A stretch of 64,000 bases of DNA, taken from NCBI RefSeq assembly GCF_040427915.1, contig NZ_JBETXJ010000002.1:1116001-1180000 (forward strand). Direction: 5' to 3'. Positions 37,663 to 46,250 of the stretch are shown piece by piece (within the stretch, counting starts at the first letter, position 1; each line of letters begins with the position of its first letter). The position numbers and the translations under genes were made by a program. Below the pieces are notes generated by a model. The model was given only the letters and a program-made list of their open reading frames with translations, searched no databases and was not told the origin of the DNA. The DNA is from Gardnerella vaginalis. GTDB lineage: Bacteria; Actinomycetota; Actinomycetes; Actinomycetales; Bifidobacteriaceae.

Positions 37663-38064
37663 TTAATATTTTTTCTCATAATATTTGTTGATAAAAAACA
37701 TGATTAATGGAGAAAAGGCAATTGAAATAGCTAAAAGAGCAGCTGGCAAATATGCTTTTGTGATAAATGCAATTATGGCAATTATTCCCATTAGGTGCAT
37801 CAGTATGAATGCCATTGTTGCATTTACTTTATCTTTGATTTTCTCGTTTCTTTCATCGTTCACGTTTATTTTGTAGTTGTGGTCTTTTTCCATCATCTTA
37901 TAGTGCATGATTTTTACGTGTGAAAGTGAGATAATTGCAACAAAAACAGCTGACAGTGCAATTTCTACGGATTCGTTCAGTTTAAGAGTCAGTGCAAGAA
38001 TTAGTCCGCAAACTCCTATTACATATCCTATGTACCAAAAATTCTGTGTTTTTTGTTTTTTCAT
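37663..38064 (-). CDS. Four-helix membrane protein paired with an XRE regulator
   Basis: The 133-residue protein has two N-terminal helices (about 10-27, 33-51), a basic and acidic loop with INVNDERNEKIKDKVNAT, and two C-terminal helices (about 85-102, 107-126). The DERN..KI segment and helix layout resemble the DUF2178-type membrane proteins commonly encoded after small XRE regulators. Its ATG overlaps the regulator stop by four bases, so the two form an operon. Function unknown. Confidence 0.65.
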   Translation of the reverse strand: MKKQKTQNFWYIGYVIGVCGLILALTLKLNESVEIALSAVFVAIISLSHVKIMHYKMMEKDHNYKINVNDERNEKIKDKVNATMAFILMHLMGIIAIIAFITKAYLPAALLAISIAFSPLIMFFINKYYEKKY

Positions 38065-38264
38065 TTTTTATCTTCCTCGTAGATAAATATTTCTTCGATT
38101 GTTAAATCAAAGTACTTGGCAATTTTGTATGCCAATATGATTGACGGGTTGTATCTTCCATTTTCCAAAGAACCGATTGTCTGTCTTGATACTTCAAGTG
38201 CGTCTGCAAGTTCTTCTTGTGTTATGCCTTTTTCTTTTCTGATTTGTTCAAGTCTATTTTTCAC
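38061..38264 (-). CDS. Small XRE family transcriptional regulator
   Basis: The 67-residue Cro/C1-type regulator is essentially a single HTH domain: RLEQIRKEKGITQEELADAL, SRQTIGSLENGRYNPSI, then LAYKIAKYFDLTIEEIF. Proteins of exactly this size and sequence type are common partners of small membrane proteins. AAGGAGAA precedes the ATG. Large inverted repeats in the divergent intergenic region are likely operators. Confidence 0.92.
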   Translation of the reverse strand: MKNRLEQIRKEKGITQEELADALEVSRQTIGSLENGRYNPSIILAYKIAKYFDLTIEEIFIYEEDKK

Positions 38265-38281
38265 ATTACATTCTCCTTCCT

Positions 38282-38347
38282 AATGGAAAGCTAGCTTTAC
38301 ATATAAGATAATCGTTTCGAAAGTAAATGTCAAGTTTGCTTTCCATT
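38282..38347. promoter_or_regulatory. Inverted repeat in the divergent XRE promoter region
   Basis: AATGGAAAGC (38282-38291) and GCTTTCCATT (38338-38347) are a perfect 10-base inverted repeat 46 bases apart, starting 18 bases before the XRE gene. CTTTACAT and AAAGTAAATG lie inside as a second, imperfect pair. Two half-site pairs in this place fit autorepression with looping; inferred. Confidence 0.55.
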
Positions 38348-38429
38348 GGATTTAATTTCGATAATATTGTTTGCAAAGTTTCATAGTATTCAAGAGAGTA
38401 AGAAAAATAGAAGTATAATTTTCTTTCAG

Positions 38430-38448
38430 ATACTATTTCAGATAGTAT
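38430..38448. promoter_or_regulatory. Palindrome at the start of the 397-residue unknown gene
   Basis: ATACTAT, TTCAG, ATAGTAT: a perfect 7-base inverted repeat ending 7 bases before the ATG, and overlapping a direct repeat of TTTCAGATA. The related TTTCATAGTATT lies at 38378-38389. This position would block transcription or translation initiation if bound. Confidence 0.5.
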
Positions 38449-38455
38449 TGTTCTT

Positions 38456-39649
38456 ATGGGTAACAGTAGTGAGCTTTCTGCAAGTAACAGTGAAAATGAA
38501 TTAGTAGATTTTACTGAAAAACTTCTTGTGGATGTTAAAGATTTTACTAATAACAACAATAAAGTATTAAGTGTTCCAGTATCTGAATTATTGAATTTTG
38601 GATCTGGTTTATCGTCATTAATTCCTGCATGTAATACAGTTACTCAAACAATAACCATTCCTACGGATGGTATTTATAATATTGCTAATAAAGCTGCAGG
38701 TGATACTCTAAAATACGCAAAAAATGGGAATCTATGGGGATCTTTAAGAAAATCTGACGGTGGCTCTAGAATGATGCAGATTTCAAAGATGGAGTCTTTG
38801 CAAGGTTCTATGAAAACAGTATCTGCGTTTAATCCTGCTCTTTTAATGATGGCTGTGGCTATTTATTCTATTGAAAAAGATATGAAAAAGATTAAAGAGA
38901 CGCAGGAAAAGATACTTACCTTCATGGAAGTTGAGAATGAGTCACAGATTGAGGCAGATGTTGAGTCATTGATGGGGATTGCTTCTACTTATAAGTGCAG
39001 TTGGGATAATGAAATTTCTGTTACGAATAATCATAAGCTTGTTATCGATATTAAGAATCGTGCTAGAAAGAACATTATTGCTTATCAGAAAAAGATTACT
39101 GATATTCTTCTGTCAAAGAAGTTTATTGTGTCTAAAAATAACGTAAATTCGACGTTGTCCGATTTAGGAAAAAAGTTTAAATACTACAGATTGTCGTTGT
39201 ATATTTTCTCTCTATCAACTTTGATGGAAATAATGTTAAGTGAAAATTTTGCGGAAGAGTACATTAGTAATGCAGAAAATGAGATAAAGAAATTGTCTGA
39301 TGACTACTGTGAGAAATTTGAAAAAAGCTCTTTATATTTAGAAAAACTTGGTAATTCGGAAGTAGAAGTCAACGTTGTGAAAGCTATAGGTACTGCTGGT
39401 ACGGCTGTTGGTAATTTAATTGGCGGTATTCCTTTAGCTAAATATCGTTCTGTTGGTGAGTCTTTACAAAATAAAGGAAACGGATTACATGAAAATGCTA
39501 ATGCAATGGGAGTAAAAGCAGTGAAGGAGTTTGCTGTTTTGCGTGATCCGGAAACAAAAGTGTTTCTGGAAAAAATGGAGGATATAACTCAAATCTACAA
39601 TCGTACTTCGCAAATATGTGTTGATAAAGAAAAAATATATTTGTTGTAA
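38456..39649 (+). CDS. Uncharacterised 397-residue protein
   Basis: I do not recognise a characterised family. The protein is largely helical, with Ser/Asn-rich N-terminus, two hydrophobic helices (ALLMMAVAIYSIEK around 127-140, and AIGTAGTAVGNLIGGIPLAK around 306-325), and long charged helices (about 138-160 and 255-300) likely to form coiled coils. There is no signal peptide. The Gly/Ala-rich hydrophobic helix late in the chain could insert in membranes, as in pore-forming effectors, but this is speculation. No Shine-Dalgarno is seen; the mRNA may be leaderless. It is divergent from the XRE/membrane pair. Confidence 0.6.
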   Translation: MGNSSELSASNSENELVDFTEKLLVDVKDFTNNNNKVLSVPVSELLNFGSGLSSLIPACNTVTQTITIPTDGIYNIANKAAGDTLKYAKNGNLWGSLRKSDGGSRMMQISKMESLQGSMKTVSAFNPALLMMAVAIYSIEKDMKKIKETQEKILTFMEVENESQIEADVESLMGIASTYKCSWDNEISVTNNHKLVIDIKNRARKNIIAYQKKITDILLSKKFIVSKNNVNSTLSDLGKKFKYYRLSLYIFSLSTLMEIMLSENFAEEYISNAENEIKKLSDDYCEKFEKSSLYLEKLGNSEVEVNVVKAIGTAGTAVGNLIGGIPLAKYRSVGESLQNKGNGLHENANAMGVKAVKEFAVLRDPETKVFLEKMEDITQIYNRTSQICVDKEKIYLL

Positions 39650-39806
39650 GTTATATATTGTTTCGTGTTGTGAGAAAACGTTGTGTTGATGAGAGTAGAA
39701 AAGAAGTTCAAATACCCGCGATTATTTACGCTAGAAGAGAACAGACTAAGCGACTGGAACAATTAGAACAATTGTAAATCGTAAGCGCAATATAGGAATA
39801 GAATAT

Positions 39807-41087
39807 ATGGATAGAAAAATGTTAGATTCGTCGACGAAAGAGAAAGAAAAGCAGGAACATACTCTTACAGATGAGAAAAATCCTCTATATTGTGAATCAC
39901 ATGAGCAAATATGTGAAAACCTTCACGGTGCAAATAAGGAATTGTCCAAGTATAAGGTTTTGCAGCCGAGTGCGGAAATCTTTTCCATCTTAATGATTAT
40001 TGGAACTGTTTTTATGGCGTCCAATAAGCTACAGCTTTTTGGATGGATCACTTATTGTTTTGCAATTCTGCTTCTTGTTGTAGTTTCTCTTATTTGGGTT
40101 ATTGGTGTTATTTGGCAGCGCAATATACACAGCCGTTTTAGTAGTGCAAATGTAGAGCGTAATAAATCTTTTATTGGCTATGGCAAGCAATGGGGAAAGG
40201 GTAGACTCTCGCTGATTCTTTGTTGCTTTTTTGTGTTAAGTGGTATTCTAACTGCATTTTTTGAAATAACTGCGTTGCATCTTCCAAATCAGTGGCTTTT
40301 GCAGACTTGGGTATATGTTATATGCGCGGCAATGCCAGTTGTTTGGATGATTACGATTGCTCTTGTATGTGTCTTCTATAATCTCTATCTTATCTCACTC
40401 GTACGGAAAATAGGTATAAGAATTGTACTTCGTTATCTATCTGTTCTACTTTGCGTATTGATTATCTTAGGTCTTGGATTTTTTGACGTTTTATTTATTG
40501 TTGGAAGATATTCTGTGAAACAAAATGATAATGGTACATACACAGAGCACGTGGACGACATGTATGCTCCTTTTGAGTATTATCTTTATAAGTCTGAAGG
40601 CCTATTTTTCCTTAAGTATCTTCGACCAATGAAAGATTCAACTGATACTGATCCAAAAATAAGTGAATCTGAGTGGTATCGCAGAATTGATCGTAATAAC
40701 AGGAAAGATACAAGATTAAAGGTTGAAGAGACAGATAAAAATTCCGATTTGCATGATGCCGCTGCGCGTGATTTAGCATTAGAGAAGGAAAGAAATGCAG
40801 CGCTTAAGATATTCGATAAGTATTTTGCTGCGGAAGGCTTTACGTTCAAGGAGAACTATACTGCCAAGGGAGATATGTACTTTGTTTTGAATGAAAGCCG
40901 TTCGGACATTACCTATCTGCAGTATAACAGGGACTCTCAGGATGGAAAATGTGGTCTTTATATTCTGTTTAAGGCTTCAAAATCTTCAAATGGAAGCTGG
41001 TCGCCGAGTGATGCTCATATGCAGAGCACCTACACGTATGAATATAGCACTGGACTAATTGCAAAGAGCAGTAAGGCAGAGTGGTAG
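39807..41087 (+). CDS. Uncharacterised four-helix membrane protein with C-terminal soluble domain
   Basis: The 426-residue protein has a charged N-terminus (about 1-50), hydrophobic helices around 55-72, 77-102, 132-155, 168-195 and 207-232, and an extracytoplasmic or cytosolic C-terminal domain of about 190 residues (KYFAAEGFTFKENYTAKGDM, YLQYNRDSQDGKCGLYILFK) with a beta-rich pattern. No family is recognised. No signal peptide. A 16-bp tandem duplication covers the stop codon. Confidence 0.6.
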   Translation: MDRKMLDSSTKEKEKQEHTLTDEKNPLYCESHEQICENLHGANKELSKYKVLQPSAEIFSILMIIGTVFMASNKLQLFGWITYCFAILLLVVVSLIWVIGVIWQRNIHSRFSSANVERNKSFIGYGKQWGKGRLSLILCCFFVLSGILTAFFEITALHLPNQWLLQTWVYVICAAMPVVWMITIALVCVFYNLYLISLVRKIGIRIVLRYLSVLLCVLIILGLGFFDVLFIVGRYSVKQNDNGTYTEHVDDMYAPFEYYLYKSEGLFFLKYLRPMKDSTDTDPKISESEWYRRIDRNNRKDTRLKVEETDKNSDLHDAAARDLALEKERNAALKIFDKYFAAEGFTFKENYTAKGDMYFVLNESRSDITYLQYNRDSQDGKCGLYILFKASKSSNGSWSPSDAHMQSTYTYEYSTGLIAKSSKAEW

Positions 41088-41101
41088 TAGGGCAGAGTGG
41101 T
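41070..41101 (+). repeat. 16-bp tandem duplication across a stop codon
   Basis: AGTAAGGCAGAGTGGT (41070-41085) is followed directly by AGTAGGGCAGAGTGGT (41086-41101). The TAG stop (41085-41087) spans the junction. Confidence 0.85.
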
Positions 41102-41208
41102 TGGATGCTAGAATCGAAGAGTGTCGGAAGATTGCTAGATAGTAGCATCCATAGTTGTGTGCTCTAGTTGTTTATGTTTTGGGGAACAAAATGGTGCAAA
41201 AATTGTAA

Positions 41209-41429
41209 AAAAGTTCCCTACATTATTTGATTTCTCATGGTAAAGGCTTGTTGGTTATTCCGGAAAATAAGGTTCCTGAGTTTAAGAAGTTGCTTGTTGA
41301 GTATTATGAGGGTGAAGATTTGCAGGTGATTGCTTTGTTTATGAGGGAATATTGTTGGAGGCATTAAACGCGCGCGATTATGTTGGTTCTTCTGTTTCTT
41401 CGAATCTTGCTGTTTATGAAAGAGTATAG
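41209..41429 (+). pseudogene. Frameshifted fragment of an unknown gene
   Basis: One frame (41209-41367) reads YLISHGKGLLVIPENKVPEF..., ending WRH; the next frame (to TAG 41427-41429) reads GILLEALNARDYVGSSVSSN.... Neither has a proper start, and the codon pattern looks coding, so this appears to be the broken remains of one gene. The family is not recognised. Confidence 0.45.
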
Positions 41430-41604
41430 TTTGCTAGTAGATGAAGAGATTAGTGTCGATAGTCTAGACAAATTAATAAAAAAATAGGATATTTATTAAG
41501 ATTATTACAGTAATCAGATTGAATGGTAGATATTGTTTACTTAATAATCTGTTCTATATCATTTGATACAGAGTCGTGTTAACGAAAAGGAGGCTAGTAG
41601 TGTT

Positions 41605-42039
41605 ATGAGGAGTAAAACTATTTTTTGTAAAAACATTTTTCAAAGTTGTCTTGTTATGCTTCTGTTGCTAGGTTCTCTCTTTTCTCTTGCGGGATGTGCT
41701 GATGATGAGGAGAAGGCGGAGCTTGCGTCGTATCATTGGGAAACGGTAGCGGTGTCTCGGGATGAGTTTCGTATACCAGAAAACTATATGAATAAAGATG
41801 AGTTGTATCTCTTTGTGTCACGAGACATTCTTGATTCTCATTATGATTTGTCTAAAGTCACCCTTGGATATAAGCCCATCAAACTAGTTGACTCACAGTT
41901 TAATTTGCCTAGTTCAGGGTATAAAGCTCTATTTTTAGTTGGTAAATTTGATTTAAAAGACAAGCCGGGTTCTGATGTTCTTAAAGTACCAGGACTTAAT
42001 AAAACAGGTAATGTTGCTGTAGGTTATAAGAAGAAATAG
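41605..42039 (+). CDS. Small lipoprotein
   Basis: The 144-residue protein begins MRSKTIF and has a basic start, a hydrophobic stretch (CLVMLLLLGSLFSL) and the lipobox LAGC, so it is exported and lipid-anchored. The mature part is about 110 residues, acidic at first (ADDEEKAELA), with no known domain. AAAGGAGG lies 11-12 bases before the ATG at 41605; the frame is also open from 41563. It lies upstream of the ABC genes on the same strand and might be their accessory or immunity protein; inference. Confidence 0.7.
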   Translation: MRSKTIFCKNIFQSCLVMLLLLGSLFSLAGCADDEEKAELASYHWETVAVSRDEFRIPENYMNKDELYLFVSRDILDSHYDLSKVTLGYKPIKLVDSQFNLPSSGYKALFLVGKFDLKDKPGSDVLKVPGLNKTGNVAVGYKKK

Positions 42040-42139
42040 TAATATTTTGCACTCAATTTGAAGCGTTTCCCTGATGATGAATTAGTTAATGAAACTTGTA
42101 GATTAGAGGGTTTGGAATGAATATGTATGTTGGAGATAT

Positions 42140-42409
42140 ATGTTAAATAGGGTTGTATCTCATTATGATTCGTTCGTTGCGAATCATCAACGTACAAAAG
42201 GTGCTTTAGTATATTTTATAGTTCTTATGCCGCAGGTGTTATCAGTTTTTATTACTGGTTTGATACAGCTTGCTGGAATGTTGCTGCTTATTTATACGAT
42301 GGGATCGTTGCATTCTGCTTCGACGCTGCTTGAAGGGTCTGTTGCGTTTAAGTTGGCGTTATCTTTCTTCTTACAATTGCTAAAGATAGTTGTGAGATGC
42401 TTCTTATAG
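42140..42409 (+). CDS. Short ORF encoding the first helices of an ABC exporter domain
   Basis: The 89-residue product (VSHYDSFVANHQRTKGALVY, then two hydrophobic helices about 28-53 and 68-85) looks like the beginning of the transmembrane domain completed by the next frame. The next gene starts 13 bases before this stop in another frame. Either a frameshift split one gene in two, or two overlapping polypeptides assemble. The helix interrupted at ...FFLQLLKIVV continues naturally as LLIALFRQL in the next frame, which favours a frameshift. Confidence 0.5.
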   Translation: MLNRVVSHYDSFVANHQRTKGALVYFIVLMPQVLSVFITGLIQLAGMLLLIYTMGSLHSASTLLEGSVAFKLALSFFLQLLKIVVRCFL

Positions 42410-44997
42410 CTTTGTTTCGTCAGCTTACTTTCCATCGTTTTGTGCGTTTATCTGTTCAGAATAATGATGATGAAACATTGCAGTCTTCGGCATTAACATA
42501 TCCAAATCAGATAAGTCAGATAGCTTATGGTGTTGATTTTGTGTTATCAATATTGCAGTTTATTATTCTTTTTGCTATCTGTGTTGTTCAATATCACGAG
42601 AATAGTATTGTAGCGGTTTTACTATTAGTTCTCTTATGTGTTGGTAATTTGTTCCTTATACGTTGGATTGGTGTATTGTGGAAGAACTATGTGGATTTAG
42701 AAGGTAAACGTCGTAATCTTCTCAGTAAAATTATTGATAAACTTCCTCACGCTTCAAGAGTGTATCGTTATAATCTTGGTATTACGGCGATTAGTGATGT
42801 GCGTAAAACAGAAGAACGAGTGTTGTATAAACGCATATTTCCTCAATTATTGAGTAATATTATTGAGCAAGGTGGGTTGACATTATTACTTGCTGGTGTT
42901 GTTCTTGTTCATGTAACCATTTTTCCAAATGCGTTGTTTAATGTTGGAATTCTTTTTGCGATTAAATATTTGTATGGTGCCATGCAGAATAATATTGTGA
43001 ATTGTCGCGTGATTCGGCTTGCTCTTCCAATGGACAAGGATTTAGTGCAATTAGAGCAAAATGCTATGAAGAATACTCGTGCGGATGCTACTAATATTTC
43101 TGATTCTGTCGTATTTGATAATAAGTTCGCTCTTTTGGCAAAAGAAACTCGCTCGGCTTTGGATGCGTATGATTCTATTGTTAGCAGTAGTAAAATATTG
43201 GTGCCTTGTAATCCTATTATGTCGCAGGGGCTTATTGAAGCTTGGTTTGATATTGCGAGCGATGATACTCGTCGGAAGTACGAAAACTTCTTGCGTTTAT
43301 TTAACGTGTCGCGTGAGGTTGCGGATAGGTTTTTGCATAATCCTGAAACGTTATCTGTTGGTGAGCGTCAACGCGTGGTGCTTGCTATGGCGTTTGCTCA
43401 AGACGTGGAATATTTGGTGTTTGATGACGTGTTTTCTGTGTTAAATCCAGAGCTTCGAGAAACAGTTTCACAAGCCATGCTAAGTTCTCGAGTTCATCAT
43501 ATTGTTTTATTCGCACGTAACCCAGAGTATATTCCTTGCGTGTTTTATGGTAACAACTCTAAGCAAGTCACGCATAGTGTGGTTGAAGAAAATCATTTGC
43601 AGAATACTTGTAGTGATAAAACTATGCAAGCGGATTGTGTGGAATCGAAAATTCCTACAGGTGCAGAATCGCGTGGTAAGTTCATTAGAACTGTGCGCGA
43701 ATTATTCTCAGCGAGTATTATTTGTTTGCCGATAGCAACAGTACTCATAGTTCTTGCTGAGTTAATGTTTGTAGAGAATATTGCTACGAACACCAACTTA
43801 AATATTCTTAAGTCTTCTGCATTACTTGCAAGCTTGCTTATTGTCGTTGGCATTATTGCTCTTAATTTTCCTGTATATGCTGTGCCAATTGTGCGGCTTA
43901 CAAAACTGCATAATCGTTTAATTATGCATTTGCATAAGTATTCAAATATTGATAATAAAGGTGATGTTTTAGGTAGGCTTGGGGATGATTTTTCTGACTT
44001 ACAGATGAGTATTCCTAGTGCTATTGCACACGTTATTTTTATTATTGTTCAAACAGTAATAGTTCTTGCTATGACAATTGCTGCAGTACCACAGTACGTA
44101 TACATAATGATTATTATGGTGCCGTTATCTTGTCTAATATGGTACGCTGGTTCGCGATTACTTAATACGGCTGCGGATAAACAAGCACAATATCGCGATA
44201 AGTTTTTAGGAGCATTATCGTCGTTATTATCAACGCGAAGCTTACCGCAAGGTGCTATTTTTGATAGTTCGCGCAAGTATCATTATGCTTCGTCAGAAAA
44301 TAAGTATTGGCAACGTATGTGTCGTTTTATCAATATTTACACAGTGAGAAATTGCATGATGCAAAGTCTCTCTTTAATATTGGAATTTTCAATACTTTAT
44401 ATGCTTACAGTATCATCAATGAATTTTGCTTCTGCTAGTGCTGTGTTGTATTTTGTGGTAATGCTGTCGTCAAGCTTGGAAAATGTGATTGAAACTTTGC
44501 AAGATTCAGGTGTTTTGACTCAGACTGCTCAACGAGTTTTCAGTTTGGAAAATTATGAGCGTAAGCAGCAAGCGTATAAGAGGAATGAATTAGCATACCA
44601 GAATCTTAGTAAGACCATTGCTGATAGTGGTATTTCTTCGGTTGCTATTATTGGCACTAGTGGTGCTGGTAAATCAGTATTGTTACGAGATTGGTTTGAT
44701 CATAACAATACTCAGAATTGTATGCTGATTGAAGATTACTTATTTGATGATAACGGTGCTATTGTTGCTCCAGATTTTACGTCGCTCACAAAGTGTATTG
44801 GTTCTCAACAGCGAACTGTTATTATGTTGGATGAGACTTTCAAAAGTGTAACTGATGCTGATGGTTGTAGTGAACGTGAAATAATCATGCAAGCTATCAG
44901 ATGTGCTAAAACGAGGAATAACAAGCTTGTAGTTGTGTTGCACGCGCAAACTAATTGTGATGTATTCGATAAAGTGATTAATTTTGATGAATATTAA
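42397..44997 (+). CDS. Tandem ABC exporter with two incomplete, complementary ATPase domains
   Basis: The 866-residue protein holds transmembrane domain 1 (about 1-210), nucleotide domain 1 (about 240-370), transmembrane domain 2 (about 430-700) and nucleotide domain 2 (about 735-866). Domain 1 has a clear ABC signature LSVGERQR (319-326) and Walker B YLVFDD (339-344) but no Walker A. Domain 2 has Walker A GTSGAGKS (753-760) and Walker B IMLDE (809-813) only about 50 residues later, without a normal helical domain or signature. Since each ABC ATP site combines Walker A of one half with the signature of the other, one complete site remains. The substrate is unknown; peptide export is possible. 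Confidence 0.7.
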   Translation: MLLIALFRQLTFHRFVRLSVQNNDDETLQSSALTYPNQISQIAYGVDFVLSILQFIILFAICVVQYHENSIVAVLLLVLLCVGNLFLIRWIGVLWKNYVDLEGKRRNLLSKIIDKLPHASRVYRYNLGITAISDVRKTEERVLYKRIFPQLLSNIIEQGGLTLLLAGVVLVHVTIFPNALFNVGILFAIKYLYGAMQNNIVNCRVIRLALPMDKDLVQLEQNAMKNTRADATNISDSVVFDNKFALLAKETRSALDAYDSIVSSSKILVPCNPIMSQGLIEAWFDIASDDTRRKYENFLRLFNVSREVADRFLHNPETLSVGERQRVVLAMAFAQDVEYLVFDDVFSVLNPELRETVSQAMLSSRVHHIVLFARNPEYIPCVFYGNNSKQVTHSVVEENHLQNTCSDKTMQADCVESKIPTGAESRGKFIRTVRELFSASIICLPIATVLIVLAELMFVENIATNTNLNILKSSALLASLLIVVGIIALNFPVYAVPIVRLTKLHNRLIMHLHKYSNIDNKGDVLGRLGDDFSDLQMSIPSAIAHVIFIIVQTVIVLAMTIAAVPQYVYIMIIMVPLSCLIWYAGSRLLNTAADKQAQYRDKFLGALSSLLSTRSLPQGAIFDSSRKYHYASSENKYWQRMCRFINIYTVRNCMMQSLSLILEFSILYMLTVSSMNFASASAVLYFVVMLSSSLENVIETLQDSGVLTQTAQRVFSLENYERKQQAYKRNELAYQNLSKTIADSGISSVAIIGTSGAGKSVLLRDWFDHNNTQNCMLIEDYLFDDNGAIVAPDFTSLTKCIGSQQRTVIMLDETFKSVTDADGCSEREIIMQAIRCAKTRNNKLVVVLHAQTNCDVFDKVINFDEY

Positions 44998-45040
44998 AAA
45001 TCCAAAAGTACTGTTAGTTGCGTTCGTTGAGACGTTACTG

Positions 45041-45239
45041 ATGGTGGATGTGAGAATACAAGAAAATATTAAGCAGCAGGCGGAGCAGATTTTGGAAACT
45101 ATTGGAATTTCTAGGGCTACTGCTATTGATACGTTTTATTGAGAAAACGTTTAACGCGTTGATGGCTAAAGGTTATGATCAGGCGGCTCAAAGTGATAGT
45201 TATCCGATAGATGATGTTTTTGAAGAGCTTGAACGTTGA
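45041..45239 (+). pseudogene. Degraded RelB/DinJ-type antitoxin
   Basis: From ATG 45041 the frame reads MVDVRIQENIKQQAEQILET, then GISRATAIDTFY and a TGA (45140-45142). This is the ribbon-helix-helix start of RelB/DinJ antitoxins. One frame over, from 45141, EKTFNALMAKGYDQAAQSD, then DDVFEELER and TGA (45237-45239), matches the toxin-binding tail. A one-base shift and loss of the middle separate the halves. No toxin gene follows. Confidence 0.7.
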
Positions 45240-45329
45240 TTGGAAGCTGTGGGGTAAAGCTTGGTTTTAGAAGAATACGCGTAAAAAATTATTACGTTTA
45301 TTTTTGTGTTGATGAGAAAGGAGAAATTA

Positions 45330-45857
45330 ATGAGCTTAGATGAATTGAGGAATGATATCATCATAAAGCAGAAAAAAGGTTTGCCGTTTATTCTTACGTC
45401 CGTCGTAATATGGTTATTGATTACGTTTGTCGCAGCATTGGATATAAATATTGCGATGAAAAATATCTTGGTGTTTTGTTGTTCGATGCCTATGCTTCCG
45501 CTGTCATGGCTGATAGGGAAGAAAATTGGCGTGGATATATTTTCAAAGGACAACGAGCTGGGAAATTTAGGGTTTTTATTTACAATGAATCAGATTTTAT
45601 ATCTTCTCATTGTAATATGGGTGTTTAACTCCGTACCTGATAAAATGATTATGGTGTATGCAATGGTATTTGGTGCACATTTACTGCCGTATTCATGGCT
45701 GTACAAATCAAAAGCCTACCGGGTTTTCGCAATTATCATTCCTGTTTTATCGCTTGTTTTAGGAAATCTTTTTGGTGGATTTGTTGTTGCAGGAACAGCT
45801 GCAGCTGTCGAAATTGCCTTTGTCTTTATTTTGCGAAATGAACTGAATGGTATATAG
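45330..45857 (+). CDS. DUF7010-like membrane protein
   Basis: The 175-residue protein (MSLDELRNDIIIKQKKGLPF start) has five or six hydrophobic helices and matches, from memory, the small DUF7010 membrane family (GLPFILTSVVIWLLIT; MVYAMVFGAHLLPYSWLYKS). AAAGGAG at good spacing fixes the start at 45330 rather than 45306. Function unknown. It stands between the dead antitoxin and more decayed sequence; similar genes are frequent in Firmicutes, so transfer is possible. Confidence 0.65.
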   Translation: MSLDELRNDIIIKQKKGLPFILTSVVIWLLITFVAALDINIAMKNILVFCCSMPMLPLSWLIGKKIGVDIFSKDNELGNLGFLFTMNQILYLLIVIWVFNSVPDKMIMVYAMVFGAHLLPYSWLYKSKAYRVFAIIIPVLSLVLGNLFGGFVVAGTAAAVEIAFVFILRNELNGI

Positions 45858-45914
45858 ATAAGTAAATTGAATTCTTTATTGAATATGTTCACAAACGCAA
45901 TATTGCTCGGAATT

Positions 45915-46250
45915 ATGGGATGCAATCAGTAGTTATATCTATTCCGGCCTACAAGGCGGTTCCATAATGAAAGGCTGGATGGCAAAGGAAAATGAAATGA
46001 TAGCCTGCTGTTCTGATGAAACAAGACCGGTTATCTTCAAGATAGAACGGATTGATTACGAAGACTAATCCCGGTTAGTAAGGATACTTAAGCTCAAAAT
46101 TATACCTTAGATACGCACGTTCCAACGACATTCCCATTGCCATCTTCCATCATGCAACGAGCGTTAAGATCAGCTTCTTGATGGATGGTTATCATCAGGG
46201 CAGTCTTGAAACATGTGAGACTGTAGTGTTGATGTCAAAGGCTGATTAGC
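45915..46250 (+). pseudogene. Decayed fragments (GyrI/effector-domain-like and unknown)
   Basis: Short in-frame stretches without starts: VVISIPAYKAVP followed by a stop (45930-45967) resembles the opening of GyrI-like effector domains; another frame gives GSIMKGWMAKENEMIACCSD, then PVIFKIERIDYED and TAA at 46066-46068; a third gives LRYARSNDIPIAIFHHATSV and on to KAD and TAG near 46249. These look like debris of one or two genes with several frameshifts. Confidence 0.4.
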
